Source: UBA10677 sp045654245 (GTDB lineage: Bacteria; Bacillota; Clostridia; Christensenellales; Pumilibacteraceae). Taken from it: DNA of 64,000 bases. The position numbers and the translations under genes were made by a program. Positions 26,351 through 36,033 of the stretch are shown here, in pieces. Position 1 is the first letter of the stretch, and each line of letters opens with the position of its first letter. The DNA lies in assembly GCA_045654245.1 (NCBI GenBank), contig JAZOMX010000023.1, positions 1-64,000 of the forward strand, given 5' to 3'. Under the pieces are notes generated by a model. The model did not search any database, was not told the origin of the DNA, and saw only the letters and a list, made by a program, of their open reading frames with translations.

Positions 26351-29125
26351 CTACTCGGTACGAAGCGCAACAACGGGGTCTTTTCTCGCTGCGGAACGAG
26401 CGGGGAATACGCCGGAAATAAGCGTTAAGCCTACGCTTAACCCGATTAGAAGAAGGGCTTGCCCAAAAGGTAACGCCGCTATACTCTTAACTCCGATTAG
26501 CGGATAAAGAATTAAGTTTACGATTGCGGATATGCCGTAAGTCGCCAAAATACCGATTAGGCCTGCAAGCAATCCGATAATAACTGTCTCTGCCGTAAAT
26601 AGACGAGATACGTCTTTCTTTCTTCCGCCAAGCGAACGAATAACGCCGATTTCCTTTATTCTCTCCACTACCGAAACGTAAGTTATTATTCCTATCATTA
26701 CGGTAGAAACTACGAGCGAAACGGAAGTAAACGCGATTAGCGCGTAGGAGACGATATCAATCATAGTGTTGATTAGGTTTATAATAAGCGATAGCGTATC
26801 CGTATATTTAACGTCTTGACGGTCGGACGCAAGCAATTCTACGCCTCCTACCGTTAGCGTTTCGTCCCCGTTCCAGCGCTCTAAGTATTCAGTAACGAAA
26901 TCCTTGTTGTCAAAACTTATGGGGTAAATGGAAATAGAGTTTGCAAGCGAGTTCGCTCCAAGCGTTCTTATTACGCTTTCCTTAATATCGTCTGCCGATA
27001 TCGACGCGCTACCGCTCGCTCCGGAAAACATTGACATTAACGCCGTGTTTCCACCTAGAGAAACGTACTGCATAGTGGGGACTTGTATTGCTCCTTCAAA
27101 CGAGAAGGAAAGCATATAAGGTACTACGCCGAGCCCTGCTATTTGCGTGGGGTCGGTAATGCCCGTCGTATCCAAATTCTTATAGTGTTCTACGATACCG
27201 CCTGTCTCTGCGCCGTTAGTCGCTAGGATATAATCGGTAAGCGCTTGCGTGTAATAAATGCCCGACTTCAAACTACCGAACATTACGTTCTCGTTGGGCT
27301 TTAGTATTCCTACGACTTTTAGTTTTAATTCTTTGTCCGTTTGTTCGGACCAGTCCGCTCCTGCCTTATAGTTGTAAGTGTAAGGCATACTGGGAATAGG
27401 GCTTGCGCCGAACACTTGCGAGTTGGGATACCAGTAGAACTCTTTTCCGAGTAGTTCTTCATAACCGAAATACTTTTTGTAAATATCGGGATTATAGTTT
27501 TGATACCCCGTCATTTCTCCCTTTTCGATTCTAATATCCTCGTCCGCTTTATAGACGATATTCATAAATTCTTCTTGCGTGTAATAACCAAGTCTAGCCA
27601 AGAGCAAGTCGGACATTTGCTCGTCTTTGTTGATTACGAGCATAACCTCGTCTTTTGCAGTAGCAATATTACCGTAAACGGTGTATTGTCCTGCTAGATA
27701 TTCTACGCTATTAGGCGCTTGTTCCATATTAGGAATAAACATACTTACGTACTGCGCGTAATCTTTAAAAGACGACTTTTTAAGAATTTCGGTATATAGC
27801 GAGGTTAGTGCCGATATCGACATTACCGTATCTTCACTCTTGCCTTCCTCTCTTACGTTAGTATAGATATTGTTATGAACGTCGATACCGTAACCGAGTT
27901 TCATTGCCGAATAATATTCGCTAGGCATCTCTTTTACGAAATTAACGTAATTCTCGTTAAGGTCGTTCTTGATAAGCAAACTGTTCGCTTTGTCACCCAT
28001 CTTGATAAAGTACTCGACCATAGAATCAACGGCAACCTTGTTGGGTTGTTTAATTATCTCTACCTTTTGGTTAGAGTCCATCATACCCGTTAATGCCTCT
28101 AAGTCGTAAGTCGATTCGGTAATCTCTATCGGATTTCCCGAAAGCATATCGTCTTGCATAGACGCCACGTACGCCTTAATTCCCGACGAGAACGCTAGAA
28201 CTAACGCTATGCCGATAATACCGATTGAGCCGGCAATACCAACCATAATCGTTCTTGCTCTCTTGCTAATAAGGTTACGAGCCGAAAGCATAAACGCCGT
28301 GAAAATGGACATCTTCGCTCTTTCTTTTCTCTTTTTCTTCGCTTTCCTTTCGTTACCGCCTTGCTCTCTTACGGTGCGGAGATATTCTTCTTCCGCTCTT
28401 GCTTCCTCTTCATTAATAGCGGTTACTTCTCTTTCTTCCTCTTCTTCGGTAAAAGGCATACTATCACTCTCGATATTTCCGTCGAGTAGGCGAATAATAC
28501 GTGTTGAGTACTGTTCGGCAAGTTCGGGGTTATGCGTTACCATAATTACCAACTTCTCTTGCGCGATTTCCTTAATAAGGTCCATAATTTGAACCGAAGT
28601 TACCGTATCAAGCGCACCCGTAGGCTCGTCGGCAAGCAAAATTTCAGGCTCGTTAACGAGCGCTCTTGCAATCGCTACACGCTGACATTGTCCGCCCGAA
28701 AGTTGGTTAGGACGCTTATAATACTGCCCTTTTAGTCCTACTCTATCAAGAGCCTCTTTCGCTTTCTTTACACGCTCGGCTTTACTCATACCCGCAATCG
28801 TGAGGGCAAGTTCTACGTTGCCTAGCACGCTTTGATGCGGAATAAGGTTATAACTTTGGAAAATAAAACCTACTCTATGGTTACGATATACGTCCCAGTC
28901 GCTCTCCGAAAAAGACGCCGTGCTCTTTCCGCTGATTACGAGGTCGCCACTAGTATATTTGTCAAGTCCGCCTATAATGTTAAGCAAGGTCGTTTTTCCG
29001 CAACCCGACGGTCCTAAAATCGAAACGAATTCGTTTTTACGGAACGCTAAAGACACACCGTTAAGAGCGTGTACGGTTGTATCGGCAACTTTATAGTCTT
29101 TAGTGATATTCGTGAGTTTTAACAT
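26351..29125 (-). CDS. MacB-like ABC transporter, ATPase-permease fusion
   Basis: A 924-residue fusion. The N-terminal ATPase (about 1-220) has GPSGCGKTTLLNI, the signature LSGGQCQRVAIARAL and ILLADEPTGALD. After a charged linker rich in Glu and Lys (about 225-275), an FtsX/MacB-type permease follows: TM1 at about 290, a large extracellular domain (320-760), and three more TM segments at the C-terminus ending in the conserved GVFPARSAARKDPVVALR. This type exports peptides or lipids or acts as a mechanotransmitter for cell-wall enzymes. No MacA-type partner is next to it. Confidence 0.88.
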   Translation of the reverse strand: MLKLTNITKDYKVADTTVHALNGVSLAFRKNEFVSILGPSGCGKTTLLNIIGGLDKYTSGDLVISGKSTASFSESDWDVYRNHRVGFIFQSYNLIPHQSVLGNVELALTIAGMSKAERVKKAKEALDRVGLKGQYYKRPNQLSGGQCQRVAIARALVNEPEILLADEPTGALDTVTSVQIMDLIKEIAQEKLVIMVTHNPELAEQYSTRIIRLLDGNIESDSMPFTEEEEEREVTAINEEEARAEEEYLRTVREQGGNERKAKKKRKERAKMSIFTAFMLSARNLISKRARTIMVGIAGSIGIIGIALVLAFSSGIKAYVASMQDDMLSGNPIEITESTYDLEALTGMMDSNQKVEIIKQPNKVAVDSMVEYFIKMGDKANSLLIKNDLNENYVNFVKEMPSEYYSAMKLGYGIDVHNNIYTNVREEGKSEDTVMSISALTSLYTEILKKSSFKDYAQYVSMFIPNMEQAPNSVEYLAGQYTVYGNIATAKDEVMLVINKDEQMSDLLLARLGYYTQEEFMNIVYKADEDIRIEKGEMTGYQNYNPDIYKKYFGYEELLGKEFYWYPNSQVFGASPIPSMPYTYNYKAGADWSEQTDKELKLKVVGILKPNENVMFGSLKSGIYYTQALTDYILATNGAETGGIVEHYKNLDTTGITDPTQIAGLGVVPYMLSFSFEGAIQVPTMQYVSLGGNTALMSMFSGASGSASISADDIKESVIRTLGANSLANSISIYPISFDNKDFVTEYLERWNGDETLTVGGVELLASDRQDVKYTDTLSLIINLINTMIDIVSYALIAFTSVSLVVSTVMIGIITYVSVVERIKEIGVIRSLGGRKKDVSRLFTAETVIIGLLAGLIGILATYGISAIVNLILYPLIGVKSIAALPFGQALLLIGLSVGLTLISGVFPARSAARKDPVVALRTE

Positions 29126-29226
29126 ATTCTATTCCTCGCGTCGTATAATCCCATTAAATTATACGCCATTTTTTTGTGAAAAATATTACGATAAAGTGAA
29201 AATTTTTTCACTTAACTAAAAGATAA

Positions 29227-29260
29227 ACGGGGAAAGTCGCTTTTTGCCCTTTCCCCTCGT
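29227..29260 (-). terminator. Terminator after the 213-residue anchored protein
   Basis: ACGGGGAAAG (29227-29236) pairs with CTTTCCCC (29249-29256) across a T-rich loop; T-rich sequence follows on either strand. Confidence 0.6.
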
Positions 29261-29328
29261 TTTTATCGATATTCTTCGTTTCTATAAACGAAAAACTAAA
29301 CGGCTTTGCCATTTAGTCGTTCGCTAGT

Positions 29329-29970
29329 TTACGCCTTGCTTGCAATAATATTTTTAATTGCGTTGTAAAGGTTGGTAGTTCTTGCTCTTAAAACTACGGG
29401 AGAAACGGTGTAATTCTCGGATGCGTTTTCGTCGTCGCCGGGAAGTTCGTTACCCACGTTAGCGTCGAGATAGAAAATAGCCTCAACCTCGCCGATTTCG
29501 TTGTCGCTGTTGCCGATAAAGAGAATTGCTCTGTCGAACTTAACCTCTTCGCCCTCAACCTCAATTACTTTTGCGGTAGCATATACGAATTCTACCTTGT
29601 ACTTGCCTTCAGCCGTAGCCGAAACGATTTGGTCGGAATTGAGTTGAACTTTCGTTTCCTCGCTTGCGCCGTCTAGAACTTCAGTCTTAAACTTGGGCTC
29701 GCCCGAAACCTTACCCTCTAAAATGCCTTGCATTACGGAGTAGTACGAACCGTCGAGAGCCTTGTCAAGGTCCTTTTTAAGGTCTGCGTTGTTATCAGCC
29801 TCGAGTTCGATACGCTGAACGTCAGACGAATAAACGACTGCTCTGGAATATCCGTCAACTGCGGTTGAAACGGGCTTAATCTTTACTAGGCAAAGTACTA
29901 GTACTGCGATAGCGAGAACTGCTATTACGCTTGCAATAATAATTACCGGTTTGGTGAGAAACTTTTTCAT
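29329..29970 (-). CDS. Membrane-anchored hypothetical protein
   Basis: A 213-residue protein with one N-terminal membrane segment (about residues 8-29, IIIASVIAVLAIAVLVLCLV) and an acidic, extracellular remainder. The body (SSDVQRIELEADNNADLKKD...) is probably a beta-rich domain; I recognise no family. It sits between ftsH and the ABC exporter on the same strand, separated from ftsH by 58 bp. A role in envelope sensing or as a partner of either is speculation. Confidence 0.75.
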   Translation of the reverse strand: MKKFLTKPVIIIASVIAVLAIAVLVLCLVKIKPVSTAVDGYSRAVVYSSDVQRIELEADNNADLKKDLDKALDGSYYSVMQGILEGKVSGEPKFKTEVLDGASEETKVQLNSDQIVSATAEGKYKVEFVYATAKVIEVEGEEVKFDRAILFIGNSDNEIGEVEAIFYLDANVGNELPGDDENASENYTVSPVVLRARTTNLYNAIKNIIASKA

Positions 29971-30028
29971 TACTAAAAAACTCCTATTTTTTGTTTTGCT
30001 TTATTTTTTGCGCCAAGCGCTTTTTTGA

Positions 30029-31948
30029 CTATTTGTTATATTTTGCGCCAAGTCTTTCTTTGAGTTCGGCTTTAACCTCGTCGGCGCTTGCTCCTGCCAT
30101 AATCATATCCACTTCTTCGGTGTATATCGTTTCGCACTCGAGCAGAACTCTTACCATTACGTCCATTTGCGAGCGATTGCTCTTTAGGCACTCAAGCGCC
30201 TCTTGGTGCGCGTTTTCAACGAGCAGAGCAACCTCTTTATCAATCTTGCCTGCAACCTCTTCCGAATAAGAGTGCGTGCTTTGATAATCTCTACCTAAGA
30301 ACACCTCTTGGTTCGAACCGTAATAAACGGGACCGAGCGTTTGGCTCATACCCCACTCCATTACCATCTTTCTAGCAATTCCGGTTGCTTGCTTAATGTC
30401 GCCGACTGCTCCTGCCGAAATATCTTCGATTACGATTTCTTCAGCCGCTCTTCCGCCCATTGACATAGCGAGGTTAGCCTTGAGTTTGTTTATCGTGATA
30501 TGGTCGTCGTCGCTGTCGGGACGAGTCATAGTATAACCTGCCGCTTGACCACGAGGAATTATGCTTATTTCGTGCACGGGGTCGCAGTACGGATTGCAAC
30601 GAGCCACGATTGCGTGTCCAGCCTCGTGGTACGCCGTTATTCGTTTATCAACCTCGGTTACTAGTCTAGATTTCTTTTGCGGGCCCATTACGACCTTGTT
30701 AATTCCCTCGTAAATGTCTTCCATTGAAATCAGACTACGATTGTCTCTTGCGCAAAGGATTGCCGCCTCGTTAAGAAGGTTCGCTATATCCGCGCCCGAG
30801 AAACCGCTAGTAATTCTGGCAAGCGTTTGGAAATCAACTTCGGGAGAAATAGGTTTGTTGCGAGCGTGTACCTTAAATATAGCCTCACGTCCGCGCACGT
30901 CGGGAGTGTTTACGTAAATTTGACGGTCAAATCTTCCCGGACGAAGTAAGGCAGGGTCTAAAATATCCGCTCTGTTGGTCGCCGCCATTACGATAATTCC
31001 GTCGTTGGTCGCAAATCCGTCCATTTGAACGAGCAACTGGTTAAGCGTTTGTCCTCGCTCGTCGTGGCCCCCGCCAAGACCTGCTCCTCTGTGACGACCT
31101 ACTGCGTCGATTTCATCAATAAAGATTATGCACGGCATATTCTTTTTCGCATTATCAAAGAGGTCACGCACTCTGCTTGCGCCCACACCAACGTACATCT
31201 CTACGAAGTCCGAACCGGAGATTGAGAAGAACGGCACGTTCGCCTCGCCAGCAACCGCTTTAGCAAATAGCGTTTTACCAGTTCCGGGAGGGCCTACCAA
31301 AAGTACGCCACGGGGGATTCTCGCTCCCACTGCCGTAAACTTCGACGGCGCTTTAAGAAATTCAACGATTTCTTTGAGTTCTTCTTTTTCTTCCTCAGCG
31401 CCCGCTACGTCCGTAAAACGAACTTTCATATGATTTTGCACGTTTGCCTTGGACTTTCCAAAGTTCATAGCCTGTTTATTCGCTCCGCCCATAGAACGGA
31501 AAATTATTACGGCTAGAATAATCATTATAACGAAACCTGCAATCGGTATTATCGACGAGAAAATACTGCCCTCGTTTCTATCGTTAAAAGTGATTTTTAT
31601 GTCCTTAGCGTCCTCTGCGTTAGCGCTGTTATGGTAGTCGATATACGCTGAAAACGATACCGTTTCCGTTTTTTCTATCACTCCGTCGGCATCAGCGTCA
31701 TAAGCGATTACCCACTCGGCTACGTTTTGCTGAACGAACGCTTCGTAACGCTTTCCGTCAGAAGTACGAATATTGACCACGTCGTTATCAATATTTACCG
31801 TTTCAACCGTACCGCCGTCGATTAAATCCTTAACTTCGTTAAAGGACGCTTCCTTGGCAGGGTTGCGGAACAAGAAGAACATTCCGACTATCGACACTAT
31901 CGCAAGTATTACAACTACTATTAGTATGCCTTTAGTGCTTGATTTCAA
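30029..31948 (-). CDS. ftsH: ATP-dependent zinc metalloprotease FtsH
   Basis: A 639-residue membrane-anchored AAA+ protease that degrades misfolded membrane proteins and regulators. Two membrane segments (about 7-27 and 130-151) flank a periplasm-like domain. Walker A GPPGTGKT (219-226), Walker B IIFIDEID and the second-region RPGRFDRQI follow. The zinc site HEAGH is at 441-445. Length and order match the family. Its strong promoter faces away from parB; a small hairpin sits in the leader before the GGAGG site. Confidence 0.98.
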   Translation of the reverse strand: MKSSTKGILIVVVILAIVSIVGMFFLFRNPAKEASFNEVKDLIDGGTVETVNIDNDVVNIRTSDGKRYEAFVQQNVAEWVIAYDADADGVIEKTETVSFSAYIDYHNSANAEDAKDIKITFNDRNEGSIFSSIIPIAGFVIMIILAVIIFRSMGGANKQAMNFGKSKANVQNHMKVRFTDVAGAEEEKEELKEIVEFLKAPSKFTAVGARIPRGVLLVGPPGTGKTLFAKAVAGEANVPFFSISGSDFVEMYVGVGASRVRDLFDNAKKNMPCIIFIDEIDAVGRHRGAGLGGGHDERGQTLNQLLVQMDGFATNDGIIVMAATNRADILDPALLRPGRFDRQIYVNTPDVRGREAIFKVHARNKPISPEVDFQTLARITSGFSGADIANLLNEAAILCARDNRSLISMEDIYEGINKVVMGPQKKSRLVTEVDKRITAYHEAGHAIVARCNPYCDPVHEISIIPRGQAAGYTMTRPDSDDDHITINKLKANLAMSMGGRAAEEIVIEDISAGAVGDIKQATGIARKMVMEWGMSQTLGPVYYGSNQEVFLGRDYQSTHSYSEEVAGKIDKEVALLVENAHQEALECLKSNRSQMDVMVRVLLECETIYTEEVDMIMAGASADEVKAELKERLGAKYNK

Positions 31949-32064
31949 TTTTTACCTCCATATTTCGTAGCCTACGGCTACTCGCCTCAAACGGGCGCTG
32001 TCAATCGTAATTATCTTATGCAATTTCGCTCTCTTTTATAAGAAAACGCAAATTGCGTTATATG

Positions 32065-32094
32065 ATTATAGCATATTTTATCGGCGCTCGGCAA
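32065..32094 (-). promoter_or_regulatory. Promoter of ftsH
   Basis: Minus strand TTGCCG (32089-32094), 18-nt spacer, TATAAT (32065-32070). Confidence 0.65.
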
Positions 32095-32349
32095 CTAATT
32101 TATGCTCGCAAATGTTAAATCCAAGTGAATTTTTTGTGAAATCTCCTTTTTTTTAACCATTTTTTCTTCTCTGTCCGCACTTTTCTTTCTCTTGGAAGTA
32201 ATAGTTAATAACTATTCCCTTTTTCTCTAGCGCAAAAAGTTACGCCAAACCTCGTCGATTTTCTCTCGTTTAATACTATCCGTTTAAAAAAACGCACTCG
32301 ATTTTTTCTAATTTTGTATGCAAAATAAGTGTTTTTTCGGCGTAAATTA

Positions 32350-32378
32350 TTGACTAAAATTGCGTTTTCAGTTATAAT
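32350..32378 (+). promoter_or_regulatory. Promoter of parB
   Basis: TTGACT (32350-32355), 17-nt spacer, TATAAT (32373-32378). Confidence 0.7.
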
Positions 32379-32450
32379 TATGTAAAAGTAACTAAAATTG
32401 TGTATTATGGTTATATTTTCATAACTATATTGCAAGCAAAGGAGTTAATT

Positions 32451-33371
32451 ATGGCTGTAAAGAAAGGACTTGGTAGAGGATTAAGCGCGCTACTTGGTGA
32501 TAGCGAGCATCAATACGACCTCTCCTTTAATAAAGACGAAGAAAAAACGGTAGTTCCCGTTGACACTAGCGATACCGCAACTGAAATTCCTATTTCACAA
32601 ATCGACCCCAACGTTAACCAACCGAGAAAAACTTTTGACGAGGTTGCTCTATCGGAACTAGCGAACAGTATTCGTATTCACGGCGTTATCTCCCCTATTA
32701 TCCTCGTTAATCAACCCAACGGCAGATATATGATTATCGCCGGAGAAAGAAGATGGAGAGCGTCCAAAAAAGCAGGTCTCCTTACTATCCCTGCTATCGT
32801 TAGAAACTATACGCCTCAGCAAGTTAAGGAAATTTCGCTTATAGAAAACTTACAGCGCGAGGACTTAAACCCTATCGAAACGGCGATTGCGATTAAGCAA
32901 CTTATGGACGAATATAACTATACGCAAGAGCAAGTTGCAGACAGAATAGGCAAAAGCCGTCCTGCCGTTGCTAACACGCTACGCCTACTTCACCTCTCTG
33001 CTCCCGTAGTAGATTTGGTTGCAGGCGGTAAACTCTCCCCCGGTCACGCAAGATGCCTAGTCGTCGTTGATAGCCCTGCCGACCAACTAAAACTCGCTTT
33101 AATGGGTTGCGATAACAAAATGACCGTTCGCGATTTTGAGAAACTCGTTAAGAACTTCCTTAATCCAAAGCCCAGCAAACCGAAGGTTGAACAAAGCATT
33201 GAACTAAAAGATATGATTTCGCGTATGCAACGCACTTTCGCCACTAAAGTTACTGCGCTTGGAAACGACAGAAAGGGACGCATATATATCGACTACTACA
33301 ATAGAGACGACCTAGACCGTATATGCGATATACTTGAAGTTATTGAAAAGAACTATACGCCTAACAATTAA
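32451..33371 (+). CDS. parB: Chromosome-partitioning protein ParB/Spo0J
   Basis: A 306-residue CTP-dependent clamp that loads at parS near the origin. The N-terminal KKGLGRGLSALLGD leads into the ParB domain with ISQIDPNVNQPRKTF and the CTP-binding GERRWRASKKAGL. The HTH reads EQVADRIGKSRPAVANTLRLL, then a dimerisation domain at the C-terminus. ATG 32451 follows AAAGGAG; 17 upstream codons have no ribosome site. parA (soj), normally just upstream, is absent. Two parS sites lie 500 bp downstream. ParB here runs toward the origin, unlike most genes left of it. Confidence 0.95.
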   Translation: MAVKKGLGRGLSALLGDSEHQYDLSFNKDEEKTVVPVDTSDTATEIPISQIDPNVNQPRKTFDEVALSELANSIRIHGVISPIILVNQPNGRYMIIAGERRWRASKKAGLLTIPAIVRNYTPQQVKEISLIENLQREDLNPIETAIAIKQLMDEYNYTQEQVADRIGKSRPAVANTLRLLHLSAPVVDLVAGGKLSPGHARCLVVVDSPADQLKLALMGCDNKMTVRDFEKLVKNFLNPKPSKPKVEQSIELKDMISRMQRTFATKVTALGNDRKGRIYIDYYNRDDLDRICDILEVIEKNYTPNN

Positions 33372-33400
33372 ATAATAAAATTGTACGATAGAACAAAAAA

Positions 33401-33427
33401 AGTCACGCAAAATCGTGGCTTTTTTGT
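33401..33427 (+). terminator. Terminator of parB
   Basis: AGTCACG pairs with CGTGGCT followed by a T run (positions 33401-33427), about 30 bp after the parB stop. Confidence 0.7.
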
Positions 33428-33873
33428 TTTCTTATTCGTTTTTGAACTATAAGCGATAATTCAAAGAAAAAACACAATATAAGTTTATTTATGCGAGGCA
33501 AATACACTAAATATTGTATAAATTGCTAATTTAGAACACTATTTTTGCAGTTTTACTTGCAATAATCAATTATAAACAGCGCAGACAAGCATTTTTCAAA
33601 AAATTGTAAAAATTTTAGAAAACTTCGGATAAAAATTTGATTATTTCAATAAAAATTAACCATAAAACGGTAATTTTAAGCGTGAAAACAACCTAAAATC
33701 CCGTATTATAGCCGTAAAATAGCCGTTTTTAAGGCATAACTTGGCTAAATCTTCGTTTCAGCCGATATAATATAAAAATTAGGCTTACAGCGAGCGGAAA
33801 ATACTACTAATGAAGTTCGTTTAAAAATGAAATATCCTTCTATCTATTCAACTTGTCGGGACAAAAAATAAAG

Positions 33874-33889
33874 TTTCACGTGAAACAAA
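33874..33889. promoter_or_regulatory. parS site 1
   Basis: AGTTTCACGTGAAACA, one base from the bacterial parS consensus TGTTTCACGTGAAACA (palindrome core GTTTCACGTGAAAC). ParB loads here. Confidence 0.9.
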
Positions 33890-33957
33890 TTAGTCCTCCA
33901 GGAAAAAATTCGTCGTGTTTCACGTGAAACAATTTACCCCTCCAGGAAAATTCGTCG
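33875..33957. repeat. Tandem duplication carrying both parS sites
   Basis: Two imperfect copies of about 41-43 bp, each a parS palindrome followed by a spacer, CTCCAGGAAAA and TTCGTCGT (copies about 33875-33916 and 33917-33957). Confidence 0.75.
33916..33931. promoter_or_regulatory. parS site 2
   Basis: TGTTTCACGTGAAACA, an exact match to the parS consensus. Confidence 0.95.
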
Positions 33958-34271
33958 TAATTGAAAATTTAAAAAATTAAACTGCGAAATCTCATTTTTT
34001 CGCAGTTTTTTTTCTTAAGAAAATCAGTTTTTTGTAAAAATTTATCAAAGTCGATTTTTGTAAAAATTTGTAAATTTTATTATTTTAAAAAATTCGGTTT
34101 TTTAATTAAATTGTGGTGCTAATCGTTTGCGCTTTAATAAATATATGCTTTTTTTGTGTATTTTTTGTTTTTACCGCTATTTTAGTTATGTTTATATAAT
34201 TTATTATGGTTATTATTATATAACTTTTTGACGATTTGAGAGCGAAAACTTACTGATAAATTACCGTTTTA

Positions 34272-35063
34272 TTAGGAATTTCTCATTAAAATTTCATACT
34301 TTTTGGGGGTTATTCCTACTTCCCTCTTAAAAATTCGTATAAAGTGGAATTCATTTTTATACCCACAGGAAATTGCGATATTTGAAATTGATTTTTCTTC
34401 ACGACTTTCAAGTAAAATTTTCGCGCGGTTTATTCTTGCGTTTATAAGGTCTTGATTAGGAGTTATTTTGAAAATTTGTTTATATACGGAATAAAACCTA
34501 CTTTCGCTTATACCGATTTTTTTAGACATATCGGAAATGTTTATCTCTTTATCAAGATTTAAGAACATTTCGTTTCTTAATTCCTTAATAGAACGCTTTA
34601 ACGAGTGAGAAATATAATTTTCTTCGCTTTCAATGTTGTTACCTCTAGATATTAGCGCAAACAAGATATTTAGGTAATTTTCGATAATTTCAGCGTTATT
34701 TTCCTGATTTCCTGCTTTTTCAGCCTCAATTTTAGTTACAACTTCACTAATTTGGCTATAATTTTTCGGATAATATATCGTGTTAAGGCTAAGTTTATAT
34801 GAAGAGAAAACATTTTCTACTTCGTTTCCTGCGATATGAATCCAGTCGTGAGTGAGGTCAAAGGGCAATCTTCCGATGCTATACGGAGTGTTTTTATCAA
34901 GGAGAATAACAGCGTTTGGACGAATAGTAATTTTCTCTCCTTTTAAGGTAAAGGGAACTGCTTGCCAAAAATGAATAAAAATATATTCGTTTAATCCTTT
35001 TTTTCTATCTAAAATCCAACCTTTTTTTTCAGGCCAAGCGTGTCTTACGTCAGTAATATACAT
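34272..35063 (-). CDS. AraC-family transcriptional regulator
   Basis: A 263-residue regulator. Residues 1-100 resemble an AraC cupin-like sensing domain (FIHFWQAVPFTLKGEKITIRPNAVILLDKNTPYS). The C-terminal HTH pair is clear: INISDMSKKIGISESRFYSVYKQIF and ISNIAISCGYKNEFHFIRIFKREVGITPKKYE. Its promoter faces left and the inositol-phosphatase-like gene is divergent, so it may control that operon. Markedly AT-rich like its neighbours. Inducer is unknown. Confidence 0.9.
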   Translation of the reverse strand: MYITDVRHAWPEKKGWILDRKKGLNEYIFIHFWQAVPFTLKGEKITIRPNAVILLDKNTPYSIGRLPFDLTHDWIHIAGNEVENVFSSYKLSLNTIYYPKNYSQISEVVTKIEAEKAGNQENNAEIIENYLNILFALISRGNNIESEENYISHSLKRSIKELRNEMFLNLDKEINISDMSKKIGISESRFYSVYKQIFKITPNQDLINARINRAKILLESREEKSISNIAISCGYKNEFHFIRIFKREVGITPKKYEILMRNS

Positions 35064-35093
35064 AGTTTTTTCTCCGTTGTAAATTGTGTTTTT

Positions 35094-35122
35094 AGTATAA
35101 ATTATAAAATAGAAAAAGTCAA
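35094..35122 (-). promoter_or_regulatory. Promoter of the AraC gene
   Basis: Minus strand TTGACT (35117-35122), 17-nt spacer, TATACT (35094-35099). Confidence 0.65.
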
Positions 35123-35162
35123 TATTTTTATAAAGAAATTTTTATTATTTTTATTAAATCCC

Positions 35163-35191
35163 TTGAAAATAACTAAATAAAGTGATATACT
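35163..35191 (+). promoter_or_regulatory. Promoter of the inositol-phosphatase-like operon
   Basis: TTGAAA (35163-35168), 17-nt spacer, TATACT (35186-35191). The start codon lies 29 bp downstream of the -10. Confidence 0.65.
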
Positions 35192-35219
35192 TTACTTAGT
35201 TTACAAAAAAGAGGTAAAT

Positions 35220-36032
35220 ATGGATTACGGAAAAGTAATATCTTTAGTTTACGAGGCGAGGAAAATCGTTTTTACGGCGGAGTATAATACGGAACATAAA
35301 AACGCTAATCCTTACGATTTCGTTACCGCAGTTGATACGGGAATTAGTGATTTTTTAAAACGCGAACTTTATAAAGCGTTCCCTGAAATCGGATTTATGA
35401 CCGAAGAGGAAAGCGAGCATACTCTTGCTGATAAAGCGTTTATTCTCGACCCGATTGACGGCACGACAAATCTCGTTTACGATTATAAAATGAGTTCAAT
35501 TTCACTTGCGTTCGTTGAGAACAAAAAAGTTTCTTTTGGCGTGGTTCTTAACCCATTTAGCAACGAAATGTTCTTTGCTATTAGGGGCAGAGGGGCACAC
35601 CTATACGATATTAGCGGTGGTATTGAGGAACTACTCAAAATCGGCGTTGAAAATTATAGCAATCCTGTTTACACATCTAAACGCACGTTAAATCAATCTC
35701 TTATTGAATTTGGCGCAGGCTCTAGTCATAAAGACGAGGCACAAGAAACTTTCACTAGAGGAGCAAGAGTCTTTTCTAAGTGTCTAGATTTACGGCGTAT
35801 TTGTTCGACGGCAATTGCTATTTGTTATATAGCGTCAGGACGACTCGACGGATATTTTGAAAAGGTTATAAAGCCTTGGGATTACGCTGCGGGCATCTTA
35901 ATTTTGAGCGAGGCAGGAGGAAAGGCGAGCGACTGGAACGGTAATCCTTTGCCTCTAAATAAGCCCGGAACGATAATTTGTTCTAACGGCGTTAACTACG
36001 ACGAACTTCTCAAAACAGTAACTGGAGAATAA
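35220..36032 (+). CDS. Inositol monophosphatase family protein
   Basis: A 270-residue Mg-dependent phosphatase. Metal ligands are in MTEEESEH (Glu), ILDPIDGTTNLVYDY (Asp, Ile, Asp) and KPWDYAAGILILSEAGG (Asp). Such enzymes act on inositol phosphate, fructose-1,6-bisphosphate, histidinol phosphate or 3'-phosphoadenosine 5'-phosphate; the sequence does not decide. The next gene starts 1 bp after its stop, so a two-gene operon is likely, facing a divergent AraC regulator. Confidence 0.9.
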   Translation: MDYGKVISLVYEARKIVFTAEYNTEHKNANPYDFVTAVDTGISDFLKRELYKAFPEIGFMTEEESEHTLADKAFILDPIDGTTNLVYDYKMSSISLAFVENKKVSFGVVLNPFSNEMFFAIRGRGAHLYDISGGIEELLKIGVENYSNPVYTSKRTLNQSLIEFGAGSSHKDEAQETFTRGARVFSKCLDLRRICSTAIAICYIASGRLDGYFEKVIKPWDYAAGILILSEAGGKASDWNGNPLPLNKPGTIICSNGVNYDELLKTVTGE

Positions 36033-36033
36033 A

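Larger units (their letters stand above)
31949..32450. other. Divergent ftsH/parB promoter region
   Basis: About 500 bp without a gene. It holds two oppositely directed promoters (listed separately), and a ftsH leader with a perfect 6-bp hairpin, GTAGCC (31967-31972) and GGCTAC (31976-31981), just upstream of GGAGG. The short minus-strand frame at 32205-32435 has no ribosome site and overlaps the parB promoter; I regard it as non-coding. No parA gene is present upstream of parB. Confidence 0.6.
33428..34271. other. AT-rich origin-proximal gap with parS
   Basis: About 840 bp without a gene. It contains the two parS sites and their tandem repeat, a bidirectional hairpin (arms 33979-33989 and 33998-34008, AAACTGCGAAA with TTTCGCAGTTT, T run after) and a direct repeat of TTTTTGTAAAAATTT at about 34029 and 34055. 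The segment is strikingly AT-rich. The hairpin could end transcripts from either side, including the AraC gene. Confidence 0.5.

Noticed and set aside
32205..32435. Minus-strand frame of 76 codons
   Set aside because: It covers the parB promoter, lacks a ribosome site and resembles no protein.
33979..34008. Small RNA gene ending at this hairpin
   Set aside because: No promoter or conserved structure upstream could be recognised; a bidirectional terminator is the simpler reading.
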